NCBI GenBank assembly: GCA_002347815.1
Contig: DDXV01000066.1
Location: forward strand, 1-31,220
Direction of reading: 5' to 3'
Origin: Syntrophaceae bacterium UBA2251
GTDB lineage: Bacteria; Desulfobacterota; Syntrophia; Syntrophales; UBA2251
DNA: 31,220 nucleotides
Below the pieces are notes generated by a model. The model saw only the letters and a program-made list of their open reading frames with translations, searched no databases and had not been told where the DNA came from. Below, piece by piece: positions 28,083-31,220 of the stretch; the first letter of the stretch is position 1; every line of letters begins with the position of its first letter. The translations under genes were made by a program, and so were the position numbers.

Positions 28083-28916
28083 CTACAGGTGAATCTCCAT
28101 GTCCTGGTGCAGCGCGAAGCATTGGAGCGGGGACCCCCGTTCGGAGACGGTTTTGCGGCAGTCGTCCACCATGGCGTCCACCCCGTCATCCGACCGTTCC
28201 TGGTTGTGGTGGAACAGTCCGAACATCTTCGCGTTGGCCTGAAGGGCGAGCTCCAGGGCGTCTCCGTACCGGGAATGGCCCCAGGCCCGATGGTAATCCC
28301 GTTCCGTGTACTCGGCGTCATGGATGAGCAGGTCGGCGTCCCGGGAGAAGGCCAGGTAGTCCGCCTGGGTCAGGCCGCCTTCGTGCTGGAAGGCGAGTTC
28401 GTTGTCCGTGAGGAAGACGAAGGATTTGCCGTCCTCGACGATTTTGTAGCCCACGCCCTGGTTGGGATGGCTCAAGGGGATAGGGGTAATCGTCAGGGAA
28501 CCCCAGGTGAAGGACTCGTCGCAGGCCTCGTGGTAGGTGATCTTGCCGCGGATGTCCTCGAAGTTGACGGGAAAGTGGGGTGCGGTCATGATGTTGGCCA
28601 GCAGTTCCTTGATGGACGACTGGGCGAAGGGACACCCGAACAGGGTGATGTCCGTCCCACGAATGTAGATGGGGCGGAAAAAGGGAAAACCCATCAGATG
28701 GTCCCAGTGGGCATGGGTGAACAGCATGGTGTATTGGCGGCGTTTCTCCGCCAGCAGGCGATTTCCCAGCCTTCTCAGTCCGGAACCCGCGTCGATGATA
28801 AGGATCTCATCGTCCTTGGTCCTGATTTCCATGCAGGTGGTATCGCCACCGTATTTGAGATATTCCTGGCCTGAAACAGGGATGGAACCCCTCGCACCCC
28901 AGCAGCGAATCAGCAT
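28083..28916 (-). CDS. Metallo-beta-lactamase-fold hydrolase
   Basis: A 277-residue cytoplasmic MBL-fold protein. It starts MLIRCWGARGSIPVSG, with GGAGG about nine bases upstream, and a longer frame to 28955 is not needed. The metal-binding motif is THAHWDHLMGFPFF. Later ligands are in PIPLSHPNQGVGY, FLTDNE and LLIHDAEYTERDY. The set GDTTCMEI, IDAGSGLRRLG and the HAHWDH block fit the phosphodiesterase-like subgroup that cleaves small phosphoesters or cyclic nucleotides. The exact substrate is unknown. It is transcribed away from the copper genes from a shared intergenic region. Confidence 0.87.
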   Translation of the reverse strand: MLIRCWGARGSIPVSGQEYLKYGGDTTCMEIRTKDDEILIIDAGSGLRRLGNRLLAEKRRQYTMLFTHAHWDHLMGFPFFRPIYIRGTDITLFGCPFAQSSIKELLANIMTAPHFPVNFEDIRGKITYHEACDESFTWGSLTITPIPLSHPNQGVGYKIVEDGKSFVFLTDNELAFQHEGGLTQADYLAFSRDADLLIHDAEYTERDYHRAWGHSRYGDALELALQANAKMFGLFHHNQERSDDGVDAMVDDCRKTVSERGSPLQCFALHQDMEIHL

Positions 28917-29011
28917 GCCCGTTGCCTCCGGTCGACGAATCCGTGTGTACCGCACCCGTGCTCACGATGAATAAAGAAGCCTGGACGCTGTTGCGATGAA
29001 AATTTCCCGGT

Positions 29012-29040
29012 ATTATGCCCGATTTCCCAGGGATTTGCAA
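29012..29040 (-). promoter_or_regulatory. Putative promoter for the minus-strand metallo-hydrolase operon
   Basis: Read on the minus strand, TTGCAA (29040-29035) and CATAAT (29017-29012) are 17 bases apart, a fair sigma70-like promoter. The -35 lies inside a palindrome, GGATTTG (29031-29037) and CAAATCC (29045-29051). Confidence 0.45.
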
Positions 29041-29051
29041 ACATCAAATCC
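29031..29051. promoter_or_regulatory. Palindrome between divergent promoters, operator-like
   Basis: GGATTTG, seven bases, CAAATCC: a perfect 7-bp inverted repeat. It overlaps the minus-strand -35 and ends eight bases before the plus-strand -35 of copZ, so one bound regulator could affect both directions. No regulator gene is in the window, and the site matches no consensus I can name. Confidence 0.45.
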
Positions 29052-29058
29052 ATTTGCG

Positions 29059-29087
29059 TTTACATTGCCCAATCCGATGCCTATATT
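29059..29087 (+). promoter_or_regulatory. Sigma70-like promoter of copZ-copA
   Basis: TTTACA (29059-29064) and TATATT (29082-29087), spacer 17, each matching the consensus at five of six positions. Transcription should start near 29094. The 17-base spacer is normal, unlike the 19-base spacer of CueR-type activated copper promoters, so repression is more likely than MerR-type activation. Confidence 0.7.
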
Positions 29088-29089
29088 AG

Positions 29090-29110
29090 CCCTACATTAT
29101 GCATGCAGGG
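29090..29110. promoter_or_regulatory. Dyad over the copZ transcription start, operator-like
   Basis: CCCTACAT, five bases, ATGCAGGG: an inverted repeat with seven of eight pairs, directly after the -10 box and touching the copZ ribosome site. Its position suits a repressor such as a copper-sensing CsoR- or CopY-type protein, but it fits neither operator consensus well. Confidence 0.45.
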
Positions 29111-29117
29111 AGGAATT

Positions 29118-29315
29118 ATGCCGACGATCAAGATCCAGGGGATGAGTTGTCAGCACTGCGTCATGGCCGTGACGAAGGCCCTCACGGGCATCGAGGGCGT
29201 GACGGATATCCGGGTGGACCTGAAAACGGGCGAGGCGAGCTACACGGAGACGAAGCCCGTCGATCGGGCCGTGATCCGGGAGCGCATTCAAAAGGCGGGG
29301 TACGAGGTTGTCTGA
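29118..29315 (+). CDS. copZ: Copper chaperone / heavy-metal-associated domain protein
   Basis: A 65-residue cytosolic heavy-metal-associated (HMA) domain. The metal-binding motif is GMSCQHC (C11 and C14). The rest, KALTGIEGVTDIRVDLKTGE and KAGYEVV, follows the ferredoxin-like HMA fold. ATG at 29118 is preceded by AGGGAGG; the frame is open five codons further, but the ribosome site decides for 29118. The stop lies within the first codons of copA (eight-base overlap), so the two are coupled. CopZ proteins hand copper(I) to the CopA pump. Confidence 0.9.
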   Translation: MPTIKIQGMSCQHCVMAVTKALTGIEGVTDIRVDLKTGEASYTETKPVDRAVIRERIQKAGYEVV

Positions 29316-31220
29316 GCGGAGCCGCGCGGAAACGACGACGATTGCCATCGGCGGGATGACCTGCGCGGCCTGTGTGCGCCGGGTGGAGTCCGCCCTGCGT
29401 CAGGTCGAGGGCGTGACGGACGTCGCGGTGAATCTGGCCACGGCCCGGGCCACGCTTTCTCACCGGCCGCAATGGGCCGGCCTGGAGGCCCTGCGCGACA
29501 TTGTGACGGACCAGGGCTACGTCTACCTGGGGGTTCCGGGCGATGACCGCGCCGACCCCGTTCAGGAGGAGCGGGAGCGGGAGATCCGGGACCTCACGCG
29601 CCGCTTCGTCGTGGGGGCGGTTTTGAGCGTCGTGATCTTCGCGGGCTCCATGACACAGGGGCTCCCCCTGCTCCGCGACGTTCCCCGTCCGGTCCTGCTC
29701 TGGGCGCTGTTCCTGCTCACGACTCCGGTCGTCTTCTGGGTCGGGAGCCGCTTCATCGCCGGCGCCTTCAAGGCCGCCCGGCGGAAGACGAGCGACATGA
29801 ATACCCTGGTCGCCGTGGGGACGCTGGCGGCCTACCTCTACTCGGTGCTTGCCACCTTCATCCCGGACCTGTTTGTCGGCGCCGGCGTGGCGGCCCACGT
29901 CTATTACGACGGCGCGGCCATGATCGTCACCCTGGTCGTGCTCGGCCGGCTCCTGGAGGCCCGGGCGAAGGGAAAGACCTCGCTGGCGATCCGGAGGCTC
30001 ATCGACCTGAAACCGAAGACGGCGCGGGTGATCCGGGGAAACGACGAGGTGGATGTGCCCGTCGAGGCGGTCCTGATCGGGGATGTCCTGCGCGTGCGCC
30101 CCGGCGAAACGATTCCCACGGACGGCATCCTGCTTTCCGGGAATTCCGGCGTGGACGAGTCCATGCTGACGGGCGAAAGCCTGCCCGTGGCCAAGGAGGC
30201 GGGGTCGCCGGTCTTTGCCGCGACGCTCAACCGGGTCGGGACGTTCACCTTCACGGCCACGAAGGTCGGAAAGGAAACCGCCCTGGCCCGGATCATCCGC
30301 CTTGTCGAAGAGGCGCAGGGGTCGAAGGCCCCGATCCAGCGCCTGGCGGATCGCGTGGCCGCCGTCTTCGTGCCGGTGGTCTTCGGCATCGGTCTCGCGA
30401 CGTTTGCCGTCTGGACTGTTTGTGCCCCCCAGGCAGGCTTCAGCCTGGCCATGCTCAATTTCATTTCCGTCCTCGTCATCGCCTGTCCATGCGCCCTGGG
30501 GCTCGCCACCCCGACGGCCGTCATGGTCGGTACCGGCCTGGGGGCGGAGCGGGGCATCCTGATCAAGGGGGGGGAAAGCCTGGAGAAGGCCTATAAACTG
30601 ACCGAGGTGATTTTCGACAAGACGGGCACGCTGACCCGGGGCACGCCGGAAGTGACGGACGTCCTGGTCGCGGACGGGGAGGATCCCGAGCGGATCCTCC
30701 AGGCGGCGCTCTCCATCGAGGCGGGTTCGGAGCACCCCCTGGGGCAGGCGATCGTCGCCCGGGCGCGGGAAAAGGGCATCGCCCCCCGGTCTGTGGAGCG
30801 GTTCACCGCCCTGGCGGGCTTCGGCGCCCGGGCGACGATCGGTGCGGAGACCTGGCTCCTGGGGAACCGCCGGCTGCTGGAGGCGGAAGGGATTTCTCCC
30901 GGGGGGATGGCGGACGCGGCCGGGCGCCTGACGGCGGACGGGAAGACCTGCGTGTTTGTGGTCGAGGGGAGGCGGCCCGTGGGTTTGATCGCGCTCGCGG
31001 ACGCGCCGCGCGCCGAGGCGCGGGAGGCGATTGCCGCCCTGAAGGCGATGGGGCTCAAGGTCGCCATGATCACCGGGGACAACCGGGCCACGGCCCGGGC
31101 CATCGGCGATCGTCTGGGGATCGGGGACATCCTCGCGGAGGTCCTGCCCGGCGACAAGGCGGCGGAAGTCCGGAACATGCAGGGGAGGGGAGAGACGGTC
31201 GCGATGGTCGGCGACGGCAT
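29308..31220 (+). CDS. copA: Copper-translocating P-type ATPase, 3' end beyond window
   Basis: The frame is open from TTG at 29308 to the window edge (637 residues seen). It is a P1B-type ATPase that pumps copper(I) out of the cytoplasm. Visible in order: an N-terminal HMA domain (GGMTCAACV, C19/C22), four membrane segments, the actuator motif LTGESLPV, the membrane metal site CPC (about 393-395, VIACPCALGLATP), the phosphorylation site DKTGTLT (D437), the HP motif EHPLG, and TGDN and VGDGI at the edge. CPC fits copper(I) or silver. The final membrane helices that would settle metal specificity are off the window. TTG is the only suitable start before the HMA domain and overlaps copZ. Confidence 0.95.
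   Translation, partial: MSERSRAETTTIAIGGMTCAACVRRVESALRQVEGVTDVAVNLATARATLSHRPQWAGLEALRDIVTDQGYVYLGVPGDDRADPVQEEREREIRDLTRRFVVGAVLSVVIFAGSMTQGLPLLRDVPRPVLLWALFLLTTPVVFWVGSRFIAGAFKAARRKTSDMNTLVAVGTLAAYLYSVLATFIPDLFVGAGVAAHVYYDGAAMIVTLVVLGRLLEARAKGKTSLAIRRLIDLKPKTARVIRGNDEVDVPVEAVLIGDVLRVRPGETIPTDGILLSGNSGVDESMLTGESLPVAKEAGSPVFAATLNRVGTFTFTATKVGKETALARIIRLVEEAQGSKAPIQRLADRVAAVFVPVVFGIGLATFAVWTVCAPQAGFSLAMLNFISVLVIACPCALGLATPTAVMVGTGLGAERGILIKGGESLEKAYKLTEVIFDKTGTLTRGTPEVTDVLVADGEDPERILQAALSIEAGSEHPLGQAIVARAREKGIAPRSVERFTALAGFGARATIGAETWLLGNRRLLEAEGISPGGMADAAGRLTADGKTCVFVVEGRRPVGLIALADAPRAEAREAIAALKAMGLKVAMITGDNRATARAIGDRLGIGDILAEVLPGDKAAEVRNMQGRGETVAMVGDG

Noticed and set aside
30567..30574. 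Run of 8 G inside copA as a possible frameshift site
   Set aside because: It encodes the conserved IKGGES of P-type ATPases and the frame continues normally through DKTGTLT and GDN.
1..31220. CRISPR arrays, tRNA and rRNA genes
   Set aside because: No regularly spaced identical repeats, no cloverleaf-like T-loop signature and no rRNA segment were found by eye; a covariance-model scan was not possible.

Overview
The window looks like chromosomal DNA of a GC-rich anaerobic bacterium, most likely a deltaproteobacterium (Desulfobacterota, possibly a Syntrophales-like lineage). This is inferred from the siroheme-dependent (Ahb) heme route, the desulfoferrodoxin-like exported protein and the gene style. 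No rRNA, tRNA or CRISPR array was seen.

Layout. (1) 1-716: the end of an insertion sequence (ISNCY-type, DDE transposase on the minus strand, running off the left edge). (2) 908-6264: a tight heme/siroheme operon: met8/sirC-type dehydrogenase, a CcsA/HemX-like membrane protein, hemA, hemC and a cobA-hemD fusion. (3) 6265-15733: a defence island of about 9.5 kb with visibly lower GC in its middle. It holds a type I restriction-modification operon (hsdR, hsdM, hsdS), a PIN-like/GNAT/PUA-like fusion gene overlapping hsdS, an ASCH-domain gene, and an AbiE-type toxin-antitoxin pair. (4) 15734-19993: the heme genes resume with ahbC, hemB, ahbD and one AhbA/AhbB-type siroheme decarboxylase subunit, starting from a good sigma70-like promoter exactly at the island edge. 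(5) 20127-27109: polA, a DUF3795 protein, a mannose-6-phosphate-isomerase-type cupin, an SGNH hydrolase, an amidohydrolase and prfC. (6) 27177-28916, minus strand: a small b561-like membrane protein, an exported desulfoferrodoxin-like protein and a metallo-beta-lactamase-fold hydrolase. (7) 29059-31220: a copper module, copZ and copA, the latter running off the right edge.

How the genes work together. HemA, HemB, HemC and HemD make uroporphyrinogen III. The CobA half methylates it to precorrin-2, and the Met8-like enzyme oxidises that to sirohydrochlorin (and may add iron to give siroheme). The Ahb decarboxylase, AhbC and AhbD then turn siroheme into heme. The pathway is split by the defence island, so the natural reading is an insertion into a formerly continuous heme cluster.

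The most striking observation is a 105-bp MITE with 29-bp imperfect terminal inverted repeats, inserted at a CTAG target with TA duplication inside the PIN/GNAT/PUA-like gene. Removing the element plus one TA restores a single 490-residue reading frame that runs straight into the neighbouring ASCH gene. Other points: hemC has no ATG, GTG or TTG at its conserved N-terminus (best candidate ATC at 3686); the PolA proofreading site has lost three of its four key residues; and degenerate purine-rich repeats fill the spacers around ahbD. The transposase and copA run off the window edges and were translated by hand.
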